From Tenodera sinensis (Eukaryota > Arthropoda > Insecta > Mantodea > Mantidae): 64,000 nt of DNA. The translations under genes and the position numbers were made by a program. Positions 1 to 12,398 of this stretch are shown piece after piece. The notes beneath the pieces were generated by a model. That model searched no databases. It saw only the letters and a list, made by a program, of their open reading frames with translations, and had not been told where the DNA came from. How positions within the stretch are numbered: position 1 is the stretch's first letter; each line of letters begins with the position of its first letter. Where the stretch lies: the NCBI GenBank assembly GCA_030765045.1, contig CM060967.1, positions 122,238,912 to 122,302,911 of the forward strand, written 5' to 3'.

Positions 1-388
1 CACTCTGTCCGGTCCATAGATATCTGTGCTCCCCGACAGGTGTCGGACCTAGGCACCGGCTTGTAAGTTTTATTTAACATTTAGTAAGTAAGTAACTTTA
101 TTTTGTCACTGCCATACAATGTACAGATGGACACGTTAATAGAAAAGAAGATACACTTAATTATAAAATTCATGTAAAGAATAAAAACACTTGTTTATAA
201 GATAATCCTTTAAACAGATTTTAAAGCTATTTAAAAATTTGATACACATTATTTCTTTTGGCAAATTATTTACCACGTTACTTATGGAGCATATTGTTGA
301 CTGGAAATTTAGATGTCCTATTATGCGCTATGTGTATATCACTTTTATTTCTGGTGTTGTAATTGTGTACATCTGTACTTAAAATAAA

Positions 389-1654
389 TTATTCAGGATA
401 TTTTTTGTAATATAAAGCAGATTTATAAATTAAAATAGATGTGAGAGTCAACATTTTAAATATACTAAAAACATCTCTAAGAGAATCCCTAGATCTTAAA
501 TTAAAAACAATTCTCAACATCCGTTTTTGAATAAAGAAAACCCTTTGAATATTGTAAGCATTGCCCCAAAGGATCACGTTATACATTAATACAGAATGAC
601 CAAGAGAAAAATAAATATTTAATAAATTTTCGAGATCCAAAGATTGTTTAAGATGCCTAAAAGCAAAACACACTTTATTTAATCTCTTGCATATATCATC
701 CAAATGAGCATTAAAATTCAGTTTTTCGTCAACGAAAATACCTAAAACTTTAGCAATAGGATTAGTTTGAGTATTTATCAAAGGAAGAAACAAAGTATTA
801 TGAAACGACAAAATAATAGTCTTACCCATGTTTATCATTAATCTATTAGCATCACACCAATTTATAAAAGAATAATTGGTATCATTAATACTTTTATCCA
901 ATTCATCAATGCTGCTTGCTGATATAGCCATAGACACATCGTCAGCATACATTATTAATTTATCACTATCAATGTATTGATCCAGATCGTTAACAAAGTA
1001 GAAGCAATAATGGCCCAAAATGGACCCCTGAGGCACACCTATATTCATAGAGTAGTCCTTTGATAAATGGTTTGACATTTTTATAATCGCTTTGCGACCA
1101 CTGAGGTATGATAAAATTAAGTTTGCAACACAACCTCTTATCCCTAATTTATCTAGTTTGATCATCAAAAAACTGTGATCAATGTAGCCAAATACACGGG
1201 ACAAGTCCAAAAACACACCAGCAACAAATAAGTTTTTGTCAAGGCTGGAATGAACATGATTTATAAAATCAATACAATCTGTTTCAGTCGATCTACCTTT
1301 AGTAAAGCCATGTTGGCTCTTAGATAAAAGATTATTTGAATTCAAAAAAGTGCAAACTTTATTATGTAAAAATTTTTCAATAGCCTTAGAAAACGTGGAA
1401 AGTATGGCTATAGGTCTATAATTATTAACAGCAAAAGGATCACCTTTCTTAAGAATTGGAGAAATAACAGAGATTGTCAAATTTTCTGGAAAAATTCCAT
1501 TTGTAAAGCTAAGATTAATGAGATAGACAAGGGGTAACACAATGTAATTTTTTATATATTTTAAAATTCTACTAGTCATTCCATCAATACCTGTTGAGCT
1601 AGAGGCATTCAAATCATGTATAACATTTAAAATTTCAATTCCATCAACAGGCAT
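389..1654 (-). pseudogene. Reverse transcriptase domain of the CR1/L2-like LINE
   Basis: An open frame of 421 codons carries reverse transcriptase motifs in order: a fingers region with NNYRPIAIL (about residue 78), QHGFTKGRST (113), motif A VFLDLSRVFGYIDH (147), motif B GVPQGSILG (208) and the catalytic YADD (239). The C-terminal third (LWGNAYN ... QKRMLRIVF) is the region usual after the RT in this LINE group. In motif A the first Asp is kept, but the usual A-F-D is V-F-G. RNA-templated cDNA synthesis at the nicked target is the family role. The frame is open here, but the upstream endonuclease is broken, so the copy cannot make an intact ORF2 product. Confidence 0.88.
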
Positions 1655-1666
1655 AAGAAATAGATT

Positions 1667-2373
1667 TTAAATTAATTTGACCTGTAATGCAAACATCAAA
1701 GTGGTGAAATGGTCCGAGAGCTTTTTCTCAACAAGAGTGGAAAAATGATTAGCAAATTCATTTATAATAAGTGCATTATTTTCAATAAGATCACCATTTA
1801 TATTTAGTTTAATAACGTTATTTTTATTAGCTCGAACAAGTTCAGTGTTTACAACATTCCAAATAGCTGTATTTTTGTTTTCTGAATTATTAATTACTTT
1901 GGATACATACTCCTTTTTAGTTCTCATAATTGTTTTTTTATATTCACGCAACAATGTGTGATAAAGAGAACTAAGATAATCAGATGGAGTGGCCTTTTTG
2001 AGATCAAATACACTTATAAGTTTATCTTTCATTTTAATGATATTCTTTGTTATCCATTTTTTCGATATACTATTGCATGGGTTTACTTTAATTGAAGTTA
2101 ATGGACAAGATAGATCAGAATAATATAAAATGATTTCCATAAACTTGTTCCATGCACTATTCACATCCTCAAGTACATATATATATCATCCCACATTAAA
2201 CTATGCAACTGATGCTGAAATAATGATAAATTAATACCACCAACATTCCTATAAGTATTCATATTTATCTGTCGAGACTCATGAAAAAATTGGCCCGAGG
2301 ATTTTAATAACAAGGATTGTGCATGATGATCAGAAATGTGAGGATGAAAAAATGGTACATTTACAGCAGCCAC
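1667..2373 (-). pseudogene. LINE ORF2: endonuclease end and linker to RT
   Basis: Two frames make one broken stretch. Positions 2373-2161 encode the end of an APE-type endonuclease, with the SDHHAQ signature (the catalytic SDH near the domain's C-terminus). Positions 2164-1667 encode the Lys-rich linker that precedes the reverse transcriptase (SAWNKFMEI ... FANHFSTLVEKKL). The frames do not join: the shift lies in or next to a short TA run (about 2179-2187), which suggests replication slippage. A further frame break separates this stretch from the RT frame near 1660. The rest of the endonuclease continues beyond the SINE at 2408-2636. Confidence 0.75.
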
Positions 2374-2407
2374 TATCCACTCTGGTAACCATATAATCTA
2401 TGGCAGT

Positions 2408-2636
2408 GTCGGTCTGGGTGGCTCAGTTGGTTAGACGCTGGCCTACTGATCCCCAGGTCGCGGGTTCAAACCCGGCCCAGGCCGATGGTTTTTAAGTGTG
2501 CTTAAAAACGACAGCTCCATGTCAGTAGATTTACTGGCATGTAAAAGAACTCCTGCGGGACAAAATTCCGGCACACCGGCGACGCTGATGTGATCCTGGC
2601 AATTGACAGCGTCGTTAAACAAGAAAATAATTTTTT
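2408..2636 (+). mobile_element. SINE-A copy 1 (tRNA-derived), with 11-bp target duplication
   Basis: The element has a tRNA-like head with box A (TGGCTCAGTTGGTTAGACGC) and box B (GGTTCAAACCC), then a body shared with the copies at 12.1, 12.9 and 56 kb, and a T-rich tail. It is bounded by a perfect 11-bp direct repeat, TCTATGGCAGT, at 2397-2407 and 2637-2647. That is the mark of target-primed retrotransposition. It interrupts the endonuclease codons of the LINE, so it is younger than that LINE. Confidence 0.92.
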
Positions 2637-2974
2637 TCTATGGCAGTATCATTATGAGTAGGTTGAGTACATAAAGCAGTCAGATCAAACGCCTAAATAT
2701 GTCAAATAGGGATTTCATAGAGATAGGGCATCCATATTCAGAACACCAGTTAAAATAATATAATCACATTGTTTATGTATATAATTTAAAATAAATTATA
2801 ATTTAGACAAGAAAACATCAATGATACCATTTGGGGATCTATATATACATAAAAATACACAGGGTAACATTTTTAAGGTTTACTTTAAAGTCTATTTTCA
2901 ATCCAACACTTTCAAAATTAATTTCTTGCGATAAAAGAGTAATAGACGGAATATTAACAGCTGAAATTGATTGT

Positions 2975-3295
2975 TTACAATGAAGTACTACACCACCATG
3001 TATATGATCCTTCCTCTCGAAGCATGCCGATAAAATATAACCTTGAAAATGTAAAAATGTGCCATGTATTATACCAATGCTCGGTTAAACACAAAATATC
3101 AAGTTCTTCATCTTTTAACAACAACTGAATTTCATTTAATTTGTAGTTTGCTGACTGGATATTTAAATGAATCACTTTTAGTTTAATTTCATACTGCTCA
3201 GTTATACTTTGCGCTTCAGAAAGAGTTAATTGTTCCCTTGGACATATTTTGGCCGAAGGACTAAAAGACGCCGAACACATGCATTTAAGGGCCAA
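2975..3295 (-). pseudogene. LINE ORF2: N-terminal part of APE endonuclease
   Basis: The translated stretch contains LKVIHLNIQSAN followed by ELDILCLTEHW. These are the start and the catalytic Glu region of the apurinic/apyrimidinic-type endonuclease of LINEs: an H-x-N-I-Q-S strand and a T-E-H-W motif. The family role is to nick the target DNA and prime reverse transcription. The frame breaks after TEHWYN and the middle of the domain (2640-2970) is not readable in one frame. A short overlap with ORF1 (3226-3295) suggests another frameshift or an ORF1/ORF2 overlap. Confidence 0.72.
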
Positions 3296-4188
3296 ATATT
3301 TGGATCCATGGCTTTATTATAATTGGTTTCAAATATATTCACTTTAAAAGAAGCACATAACAAATTTAAAACCTGCGATTCATTAGTGTCAGGTGACAAA
3401 CGATAAACATGTAGTGCAATAAACTTTGGAACACCTTGCATTGAATTTGCTCCACCTGTATTACTACCAATTATCGTCGCACGATTTCGCTTTCTTTTTA
3501 CTACCTCAGACCAGTTTGTCTGATCATTAGTATGTATATTTTGAGTGTAGTGACAATATTTCTATATCACCCAATGCTCGAGGTTTTGCTACCTTTAGAT
3601 TATCATTTCTTACACTGACAGTTATGTTTCGTTTGGTCACATTTTTTATACGTGTGTCTTCTTTCACTACCAAGAAGTCACTTTTCGATTCAGTTAATAA
3701 GACACAGTCGGAATTACTTTCACTATTGATGCCGACATCTGTATCGGTATGTTTGACCAATATGTTAATATGTTGCTTTAGTAGTCTTATCTCGTCTATT
3801 AGAGCAGAAATAAGAGTATCATTTTGTACTATCACATGTTTTACCAACCTTACATCTACTTTACCTGAAGAATCACCAATCTCCTGTAGGAATTCCAGGA
3901 AATGATCACTCTCCGAAGAGTGGGCATTTGACGAAGCACAAACAGTCAAATCCTCCTTGGTTTTTTCACAACATTGAACTGCATTTTCGTCCACAAATTT
4001 CATATTATTAACAAGTTTAGTGCAGCTATGTGAAACATACTTTCACAAAAAGCACATTTTAAACCATTGATCACCTTGGACTTGCACCGCTTATACAAAT
4101 ATGGCTCAGCAGCTGTTGCACTGTTTTCACCTGTCATCGCAGACCAACACGTCCGTACAGGAGGAAGGTCAAACACGAAGTGTTTCAA
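3226..4188 (-). pseudogene. LINE ORF1 with PHD-like zinc finger
   Basis: Three adjacent frames form a degraded ORF1. The N-terminal part (4188-4000) has a Cys/His cluster, RCKSKVINGLKCAFCESMFH, like the PHD-type finger in ORF1 of some LINEs. A one-base shift near 4024 displaces the last zinc-binding Cys. The next part (4003-3527) is acidic and contains a Leu/Ile-rich stretch, LIDEIRLLKQHINILVKHT, that may form a coiled coil. The last part (3441-3226) has KFIALHVYRLSPDTNESQV, resembling the second RNA-binding fold of such proteins. ORF1 proteins bind the LINE RNA. No in-frame ATG precedes the zinc finger. Confidence 0.65.
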
Positions 4189-4207
4189 CCGTCCAAGTAA
4201 CTACCGC

Positions 4208-4466
4208 GCTTTTCAAATGGGAAGGAGTTTGTCCTTGAACGTCTCCAGGTCGGCAACCAATCGGAATCCTGCTGTGTTGTCATATTTTCCCCGTAAGTGG
4301 GGCTTGCGATATCACATTGCGCCTAGCGCCAGGTAGACTTGCATGAACTAGGACAGTGTGCGAGAGAGAGGGAAATATGAAAAGATTGGGGGTAATGAAC
4401 TTGCAACGCTGTGCATGTAAACGTATCTCATTGGCTGCAGATCAGAATTCTTCCCATTTGAAAAGC
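4208..4466. mobile_element. Small MITE-like element with 17-bp inverted ends
   Basis: The sequence GCTTTTCAAATGGGAAG at 4208-4224 recurs as its exact reverse complement at 4450-4466. The 259-bp interval has no coding potential and is GC-richer than its flanks. Perfect 17-bp inverted ends on a short non-coding segment fit a miniature inverted-repeat transposable element. A clear target duplication was not found, so the true ends may lie slightly further out. It abuts the 5' end of the LINE. Confidence 0.6.
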
Positions 4467-7216
4467 ACAGTAAGCAATCATTTGTAACGGTAAATTTTAC
4501 TCTGATCCCTTGTGAGAGGCAGAATACGGTGTCTCAGTTCATAAGAAACTACGAGTAGTTTGTTAAGAACTTGGGCACCGTAGCCTGCATCCCACAAGGG
4601 GTTAAAGCGCAACTTACCTTTACAAATGATTACTTAATACTTGGACGCAATGTACAAATAGTGCGCAAATTGCCTCTTCACGTCTCTGACCCGTATTTGG
4701 GAGCTCCCGGGCTGAAATCCCGTGAGCCTTCCAATGACTGGGTATTTTGTGATTTCCCTAAGTCGCCAACCATGACCCAAACTTCTACCTTAAGTTTAAA
4801 ACAGTGTAAATGAAAAATAGATAGTAATCGTGAATGCTGTGCCATCTATCCACACATACTGTATACAGATAAATTGGATGGCACCCTAATGCCATCTGCC
4901 ATCACAGTTGCCCTCCACTGCTCCCTCTGTGGACTCGTGACAAAGCAGGGTGGTAAGGTATGGGAATGAGACCTTGAAGTTAACTGTCCGCCAGAATATT
5001 ATGCAACGAGACTATAATGCTATTAATTACGACGCGGTATATATTAGCAAACGAGCAAAGAGTTTCCTAATTTTCATTCATTAAGTTTCATACAGCAATT
5101 GCTCGACCATATACCATATAGTTTTATAGTTGAAATATTGTAAAATGTTGGACACTCACCAGGAGAATGACCTACATATTGCATCAGCTGATATTTGGAG
5201 TTCTGCGCAGGCGCTAAACGATCGATTCGTTTCCAGCACGTCACGGCTGCATGATGAAAATTATAACCTTGGAATGCTACCTAACATTGAAAAATAGAAG
5301 GCAAATTAGGTATTTTGATTTTCAGAAGAAACTTTATTGCATGTATAAGTTATTTCTTGTACAATTAGTGAAATTAATTTGCCGGACTATGCTCAGTGCA
5401 ATATTCTTGGAAGTTGATGCTGTATTGAGGTTAATTTGTGTGTAAGTTGCATCTTACTTAGGTGGAGTAAGTTGCATCTCACTGTCAGTAGTGTCCGTTA
5501 TTTTAGACTCGCGCTAGCTGCCTTTCGAGAATTAATCGATATTGCGCTTTGCCACTGCTGCATGGGAATTCTCTGATTGGTGGAACACTTGTCCTTAAAT
5601 GAAAATTGAATTATCATCCAGTCCTTTAATGAAAGTTTAAATTTAATGAGGTCCATTAGAGGATCACTATCAGACTTATAAATTAATGAATTTGGGTATG
5701 GTCGACCATAAAAGAAATACAGGAAACAGAAGAATGCCTGTTGTACTGGGCACTTAAGGAAATATGGAGGAATAAGCGAATGAAATTAAGAATATGATTT
5801 TGTGGTTTTGACATGAGTTCACTGATTACACGTTGGATATATGAGCAATGATTTTCTAATGTTATTTTCTAACCTATTTAACCGGCTTTTGAGTTATGCT
5901 ATTCACCTATAGACGCGTGCGTACAGGAGATGCAGAGAGAGAAAGAGAGAGAGAAATTTCTTCCGAAGCATGCTTTCTTAGATGCAGCATGTCTCAGTAT
6001 GTGATAAATGCGGTTTCGGTGTGACAAATCCTCCATGCTTGTCGTCCGCTCGCTGGTCACCTGACAAAACTCAGAGAGCAAAATCACTGTATTTGTTAGG
6101 TCCATGTTCATTCTTGTTTTGCAGCTACTATAATCCAGTTAATTTTAATGTTAGTTTATTTCTTCTAAAACTGAATCACAATTCACAATTGTCTTGGAAC
6201 TCACAGCTGTTCTGTTGTATCGTGACATTGACACTGCTACGGTACTACAAACTTCTCTCTCGCAAATAACTGAGCTTCACTGTTTTCGACTCTGACAATT
6301 AACTCCACTCACAAGCCAGTCTGCTTATATGCTTTCTGAATTACAGGCGACTTTTCTCCTCTTGCGCCGTAACGAAGCTTCCAGACATTCGTTCAATGGC
6401 GTTTGCACAAAGCCACCCATTGTCGTGTTTCACCGGCCGGCGCTCACAAAGACAGCCTTCCTTAAGTTGTCACTTAATCCTTTTCTGAGGCGCTGCCGCC
6501 GCATAAGTGTGTTTGTGGCAAAATTTCGGCATAGACTTATGGTTGGAATACAACGCTGGGCGCCCGTCCGTCAAAGAGATGCTCGAGGTCAAGCTACCTC
6601 ACAGCACTGTGAAGCGAGTAAACAATGTAACAATGGAGCGGGCCGGAACAAACAAAGATTTTTCCAGATGTAAGAGAAAACCGTTCGTGTGCGGGCTAGT
6701 TAATGAAAAGATGGATTTCTATAAAAATCCGTACTAAATCATTCTCTCCTATATTAGCGAATGTAACGGCGAGAGGAGTGAGTCATTAAGAGTTGAGCGA
6801 GGCACCTGTTTCCATTTGTTAGTGTGAGCACAGTGCGAGAGACAGTTTTGAAAATTTAATCGTCGCGTAAGAGTTGTTTTGTCGTGTGAAGCAGTTTTAG
6901 TGAATGTGATCGTCGCTGTTAGCCAGGGAGAGTAGAAAGACAGTAAAGTACGTGTCAAGGTTATGAGAGGACAGAAAAGCTTGAGTTGCAAGGTCACGAG
7001 GAATTGTAGATTGCTAAGGATAACACAGAGAACTGTGTTTTGTGGTTCAATTAGAAAGGAAATAAAGTGAATGTGAAGATATGGGCTTATCATTTGTCAC
7101 ACTGGTGTCAGGAATGGGATTTATCACATTGTTATTTGTCACAATATTACTTCCTCTGCTTAATGTGAGAAGGTAGTACAGAAACTAAAAATCGTAATAT
7201 CTTCATTTCCCTTCTT
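4467..7216. other. Unassigned sequence
   Basis: No gene, known repeat or inverted ends recognised. Small open frames occur (for example 6329-6737 on the plus strand) but show no domain or splice context. A short GA-rich run lies at about 5935-5956. Confidence 0.4.
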
Positions 7217-7356
7217 ACTTTCACTACTACGCATAGTAAGTAGAGGAAGTATTGTATTCCACCCAAAAAGTCGATGTCACGATTTCATCCCAAATATGTT
7301 TTGAAGGCTCCTGAATAAAAAAAAAACAGTTTTAGAAAAAGGCGCTGTTGTGTGTG

Positions 7357-7417
<61 letters not shown>

Positions 7418-8122
7418 CTGTTAGTTTGTGGACAGCTTAACTCAAAAACGAAAAGTCGGTTAAAAACCAGAGTTGGTATTTAGGTTTGATGTCTTTCAAG
7501 GATGCGACACGAAGATTTTGAAGAAAATAGTCCCACCCTAAGTTACCCTCCACATGGAAACTTTTTCGAAAATTTTGATTTTTTTAAATGGCTCTAACGA
7601 TTTTGATTAAAACGTCATGTGTTTAAGATATTTGTATGACAAATTAAATGTATATTTTGACTTTTCTAACTATAGCTTACGTAGTCTTGTTTACTCTGGA
7701 TGACTTTTGAATAAGTCGTAAACCATAAGAGATAGACAAAGTCTTAATATACAAAAAATGTGGATCTCACTAAAACACATACTTTATGTCCAAATAAATG
7801 TTTTTGTAGAGTGAAACATTTCGGAGATGTTCCTTGTTATTTGTGTGAGTTTTGGAAAAAACGTTCGTCAAATTGAACATCGTTATTCATTTTTATATGT
7901 TAGCCGTGCAAAGAGAACGGAATTTGAAAGCTTTAGAAGATTTGACTATCGCTCAAAGCCTACTGTATTCCCTTATTTCCCTTGTACCTACAAGGAAATA
8001 AGCAATAAGATAATTTGTACAAATGTTTATCTCAACTAACACGAAGAAGATATAGGAATAAGAATTTGTAAGAATGGTTAGTACAAGAGTAGAGAAAGTC
8101 ATGTGAGTACAACACATCAGAG
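7217..8122 (+). mobile_element. RepH copy 1 (Helentron-associated-like element)
   Basis: Consensus-like copy. It starts near ACTTTCACTACTAC and reads into the shared block GTATTGTATTCCACCC. It then has a (TG)n core at 7359-7412 and the shared middle blocks (for example CTCTGGATGACTTTTG). It ends with AGTAGAGAAAGT followed by the stem-loop ATGTG-7 nt-CACAT and a T run. The ends are not simple terminal repeats: the inverted motif AGTAGAGAAAGT lies just inside the terminal hairpin. No protein is encoded. Confidence 0.7.
7359..7412. repeat. (TG)n microsatellite inside RepH copy 1
   Basis: A dinucleotide array of about 54 bp, interrupted once at its right edge. It sits at the same internal position as the CA, CTGT or GT arrays of the other RepH copies. 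Confidence 0.95.
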
Positions 8123-9911
8123 TTTTTTATTATGGTGTGGCGTTGGGTCGTTCGACAATATACGAGAGGTGACAAGGTGACCTTGGATACGAAGAGCGAC
8201 TCTGTGTACGTGACAATAAACAATGTTGCCGGCAAAACATAAAGGAGGTGCGGGGCTGCAGGTCAACTAGCGACTGTGTATATGAGATCGAACAGCGTGA
8301 TAACATCGTAGCGTCCAGAAATCTCTAGAATATTATTTGCTGAGTCATGAACACCTGCGTGTGAAAATAACTCGAAGAAGGTTACTCCATGTCGGCTCCG
8401 GTATAAATAGGACAGTGTGTTTTTAGACTTAGAGTTTAGGTTTTGGTGTCGGAATAATTGCTTAAGTAGTCGTGTACAGTTATTTTAGTTACGAGAGTGA
8501 GTCGACCAGCCTGTCAGTGAGTACGTATATGTTGTCGAGTGATTGTATCGTAGTAGTAAAGATATAAGAGACAGTGAAACTGGAGAAAGAGTTTGAAAGA
8601 CTGAGAAAGATTATGGATGAACAACTGTGAATTGTAATAGTAGAGGAGATTATAAACTGAGTTAGCAACGAGAAGGAATTGTGCATTTGTAGTAAGATTT
8701 AGAGAAAATGAAAGGGTAAGAAAAGAAACAGACTTCGCACTTTTCGTCGTTTTGTTTCAATAGGTTTATTCTGAAAAATAATGTATTTAGTTCCTTATTT
8801 TCACTTCAAAAATGGTGACACTATATTCGATACTTTTAATGCCATTGTTCCACGTGAAATGTTATTATTACTTTTATACTCTACTATCCCATAATTCAGA
8901 GCTTATACGCCACTGTAACGGACCTCATTACACCTACCTCTTCATAACGTTATTCCTGCCCACTAATCAAAGTTGCACCTGCACATAACGAGACTGCTAA
9001 CCACCAATCAAACAATTCGCATGTAGCAAGCAATACTTCACTGTCTGCGCACATTCCCAGGTAGCTGTTACGGTAAATAACATTCTAATAAATTCAATTC
9101 GTATTGTCGTTTTTGAAAGTGTACTTTTTTAAAGGTTATAGCATATACTGAACGTCCCAAAAAACACCGACAACTCTTAGTATGTTGTGCGGAACGGCAA
9201 ACTGACAATCCTCTTACTATTTCTCAGTTTTATTTCCTCCTCCATATCTTGTCCCACCTAGTACTATTTGGTCTTCCTCATGTGTAGCTTGAAGAATCCG
9301 GATGATGCTTTCCATGAGAAGTTATAACCGTTTGAACGGCTAAGTCTGACACTTCTATTTTACCGCTATGAATTTCTATGCTCCAGCTCTCTTTACCGTA
9401 ACCGCTGAACCGTCTACCCACACATTTTTAAACCAACTGTCTAACACTAGCTGCCCAAAGTAGGTCAGACGCCACAATTCACTTCTGAAATTTCTTTTCC
9501 TCTGACCTAACCCGGAACTTTGACAAGTTACATCTTTCAGAGCGTCTGGATTATTAAGAACCGTCTTTGTCTTTTATCAATATCGAAGTTGCTTTGGAAG
9601 TATTCCTCTCATATGCAACAACACCCAGGCATCTAACTGCATCAATACTAAGGCAATATTATATCAGTGAAGAAGCAAGAGATGTCTTTGACTTTGCTGC
9701 GATTATTATCTAACAAGAGGTCAATGTTGCATTGATGTTATAGATAGAGCTGTGATTTTTTTAAGTTAAATTAGATGGAAAATAGAAAGAAGCTATGTCT
9801 CGGCGTTACCTCTCATAGGCACAAGTTTGACAAGGAAAAAAATGTATTCACTGTTTTAAATTATTAATTATTAAATGAGATAACTTACAAAATGTTCCAA
9901 TTTTTATTCCT
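8123..9911. other. Unassigned sequence
   Basis: No recognisable gene or element. Composition is mixed, with no long open frame and no convincing splice-bounded coding stretch on either strand. Confidence 0.4.
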
Positions 9912-10012
9912 TCGGTTTCCTTCTTGGTTTCTTTCTTCCTTCCCTCCCTGCCCCTCACTCCCTCCTTCCCTCCTTCCTTCCTTCCCTCCCTCCCTCCTTC
10001 CTTCCTTCCCTC

Positions 10013-10046
<34 letters not shown>

Positions 10047-10086
10047 ACCTTTCTCTTCCTCTCTCTCTCCCTCTCTCTCTCTTTCT
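9912..10086. repeat. Polypyrimidine low-complexity tract (CCTT/CTTT/CTCT)
   Basis: Runs of CCTT, CCCT, CTTT (about 10013-10046) and CTCT units on the plus strand. Open frames across it on both strands are composition artefacts. Confidence 0.95.
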
Positions 10087-10579
10087 TTGGTTATTTCTTT
10101 TTTCTTGGAGGCCACCATCACTGTGAAAAATGTTCAACGTAACTGCAACCGATTTTTCTTTTGCTACATGCAATTTTGGTTGTATGGAACATAATTATAA
10201 GACACATGAAACTTTCCCAAACAGAAACATTTCCCATTGTGGCACATGCAGAAAACACCGGCCACCACATTGACTTTGATTATTTAAACATTTTAGTAAT
10301 CTGTGACAGTTTCTGTAAAAAATAGTGAGGGAAAACATAGAAATATTTAAAGAAAAGAGCAGTCTAAACCGTGACACAGGCGAACCACTTAAAACAATAT
10401 GGAAAACCCTATTAGCAACAGACCTCCTATTGGAGTAGAAAAAACCAATAGAATTGCGAGTGGGAGGGGACAGCAAGGCCAGTGAGAGCAGGCAGCGAGT
10501 AATTGGATGAGTTTTACAGTCAGCCATTGAAGAAGCCGAACATAGTTTGCGGCGAAACGTCGGCATAATTTTTAATTTT

Positions 10580-11420
10580 TAAAAAAAGCACACAGAATGC
10601 GTTCCACACCGGATACCAAGAAAGAAGTAATTCTTTTTACTTGTCCATACCATTTGAATTGTTTGAATGTAATCTCATCCAAAATTGTTGATTTTACTCC
10701 CATAAAATTTCTAATGACGTTTCTTATTTTATCTCTTTTCGAAATTCTCCGTGCTCACCACCAGAAGCCCATTTCTGTTGCCAGTAGTTTAATCTGTGTA
10801 GTGTATGTAAGTGGCCATATATTAGCACCGTAAGTTACGAGTATTATACTTTTGACAATACTATTATAAAGATGTCTCTTTGTTTTGTTACTACTATTTT
10901 TGCTCCATGGAATTCCATTTAGTGCTGAAACTGCATATTTCCCCTTATTATTTCTGTGTTTGATTTTTTCATCATATTTTCCATTGTTGCTTATTTTAAC
11001 CCCTAAATATTCTACTTTGCAACATTTAATTTTATTTCCTCCTTCCACTTTTAAATCCTATTTTGTGCTTCCAATCTCCAAATACTTGGACTTAGACATG
11101 TTGACATTTAGTCCCTATTTAGTGTATTCTTCTAATAATTTTCTAATCATATATTCCGCATCTTCTTGATCTGTCGTCATAAGAATTTGGTCATCAGCAA
11201 AGTGAAGGGTGTAAATAACTGTATCATTTGCAATCTGAATTCTTATTTGGGAACACTTTGTCCTCAAATGTTTAATGCTTCATGTATGTAGATTTTAAAT
11301 AATGTTGGTGAAAGGTAACAGCCTTGCCGTAAACCTCTGTATACCACAAAACCTTTAGATGTTTTTGATCTGGTCAATAAACGGTAATTACTTATTGATG
11401 TATGGCGTTTTTTGTATGTT
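10580..11420 (-). pseudogene. Reverse transcriptase remnant of a second LINE type
   Basis: Read on the minus strand, pieces of an RT appear in the correct order. Near 11390-11280 is a motif B region, VVYRGLRQGCYLSPTLF. Near 11215-11180 is a catalytic LHFADDQILM. Positions 11048-10755 hold the region after the palm, CKVEYLGVKISNNGKY ... YNSIVKSIILVTYGANIWPL. Stops and frameshifts separate the pieces. The FADDQ motif and the following YLG block differ from the other two LINEs here, so this is a third lineage, of the type often written YLG-x-KI in insect LINEs. It is a truncated, inactive copy with no ORF1 or endonuclease seen. Confidence 0.8.
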
Positions 11421-12056
11421 GCTATCAAACGCCTGCTCCTTGAAGTGCAATACAGCGCCTGCTTTAGGACAGACTTATATTCCCGGGAACACTGAGCTTC
11501 CGCATAGAGGGTTTACAACCTAGGATGGCAGTTTCTTACAATTGCGACTTGTGTATGAAAATATACCTTTCTCAGATAAAAAAGTCGTAGTTTTAAAGAT
11601 ACATGAAATACAAAAAGAAAATTTTTTTCATATAATGATTTTCTCTATGCACTTTTCCATAAACTGTTCATACGAAGGATTATTCTTCCTTTTGGTTCAT
11701 TCTAATCGAGGTAAACGTTTGCATAAATAATTTCAATTCTATTTCTTTGTAGGTTGAAGGAGAATCACAATGTTTGGGTGATTTTAAAACTTCAAATAGC
11801 GAGTACCTCTATGCTGGCCTTTGTTTTGCTACTATTTGTATAAACACAAGAAATAATTGAATAACTAATTAGCACTTCCAAAAACTACAAAATATTTGAA
11901 AATTCAAAATGTGCATTTTATTTTCTCATGCAAATGTGTTAATTGGTATTTGAATCAAAATTGTTAGACACATTTTTTATAAAATCCAAAATAGCAGAAT
12001 TGTTTTCAATCTAAAGGATATTTTGGGTGAGGCTCTTTAGAAAATCTTAATGTCAC
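11421..12056. other. Unassigned AT-rich sequence
   Basis: No coding or repeat feature recognised between the LINE remnant and the next SINE. Confidence 0.4.
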
Positions 12057-12276
12057 TAAGGTCGATCTAGGTGACTGAGTTGGTTAGACGCTAGCCCAAG
12101 GCTGCGGGTTCAAATCTGGCCCAGTCCGATGGTTTTTAAGTGTCTTTAAAAACGACAGATACATGTCAGCAGATTTCTGGCAAGTAAAACACTCCTGCGG
12201 GACGAGCTTCCGGCACACCGGCAACGCTAATACGATCCTGACAATTGACAGCGTCGTTAAACAACAAAATAATTTT
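12057..12276 (+). mobile_element. SINE-A copy 2
   Basis: Same head and body as the copy at 2408, with a deletion between box A (TGAGTTGGTTAGACGC) and box B (GGGTTCAAATC). A near-perfect 10-bp target duplication, TTAATGTYAC, flanks it (12047-12056 and 12277-12286, one transition). Confidence 0.87.
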
Positions 12277-12306
12277 TTAATGTTACATTCCTAGAACATT
12301 GTTTTG

Positions 12307-12398
12307 CTGGCATGTAAAAGAACTCCTACGGGTCGAAATTCCTCTACATCTGTGACTCTGATGTGACCCTGGCAATTGATGGAGTCGTGAAAAGGAAA
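12307..12398 (+). mobile_element. SINE-A fragment, head missing
   Basis: Carries only the body of SINE-A, from CTGGCATGTAAAAGAACTCC to the GTCGTGAAA tail. It lies just downstream of copy 2 and is more diverged from the other copies. It is probably a 5'-truncated or older insertion. Confidence 0.75.

Larger units (their letters stand above)
75..4190 (-). mobile_element. CR1/L2-like non-LTR retrotransposon (LINE), degenerate
   Basis: A nearly full-length LINE reads right to left: ORF1 with a PHD-like zinc finger (about 4188-3230), an APE-type endonuclease (about 3295-2161) and a reverse transcriptase (2160-389). On the minus strand the 3' end has an AATAAA signal and short ACTT-type tandem repeats (about 75-110) rather than a long poly(A). 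A PHD-like finger in ORF1 and short 3' tandem repeats are known for CR1/L2-group LINEs, which is why I place it there rather than in Jockey; the clade is inference. A SINE sits inside the endonuclease region, and several frameshifts make the copy inactive. The exact 5' end is uncertain. Confidence 0.8.

Noticed and set aside
6329..6737. Two overlapping plus-strand ORFs (114 and 76 codons)
   Set aside because: No motif, shifted relative to each other, and no repeat or splice evidence to interpret them.
9885..10142. Open frames on both strands rich in Pro/Ser/Phe or Lys/Glu/Arg
   Set aside because: Translation of a polypyrimidine low-complexity tract.
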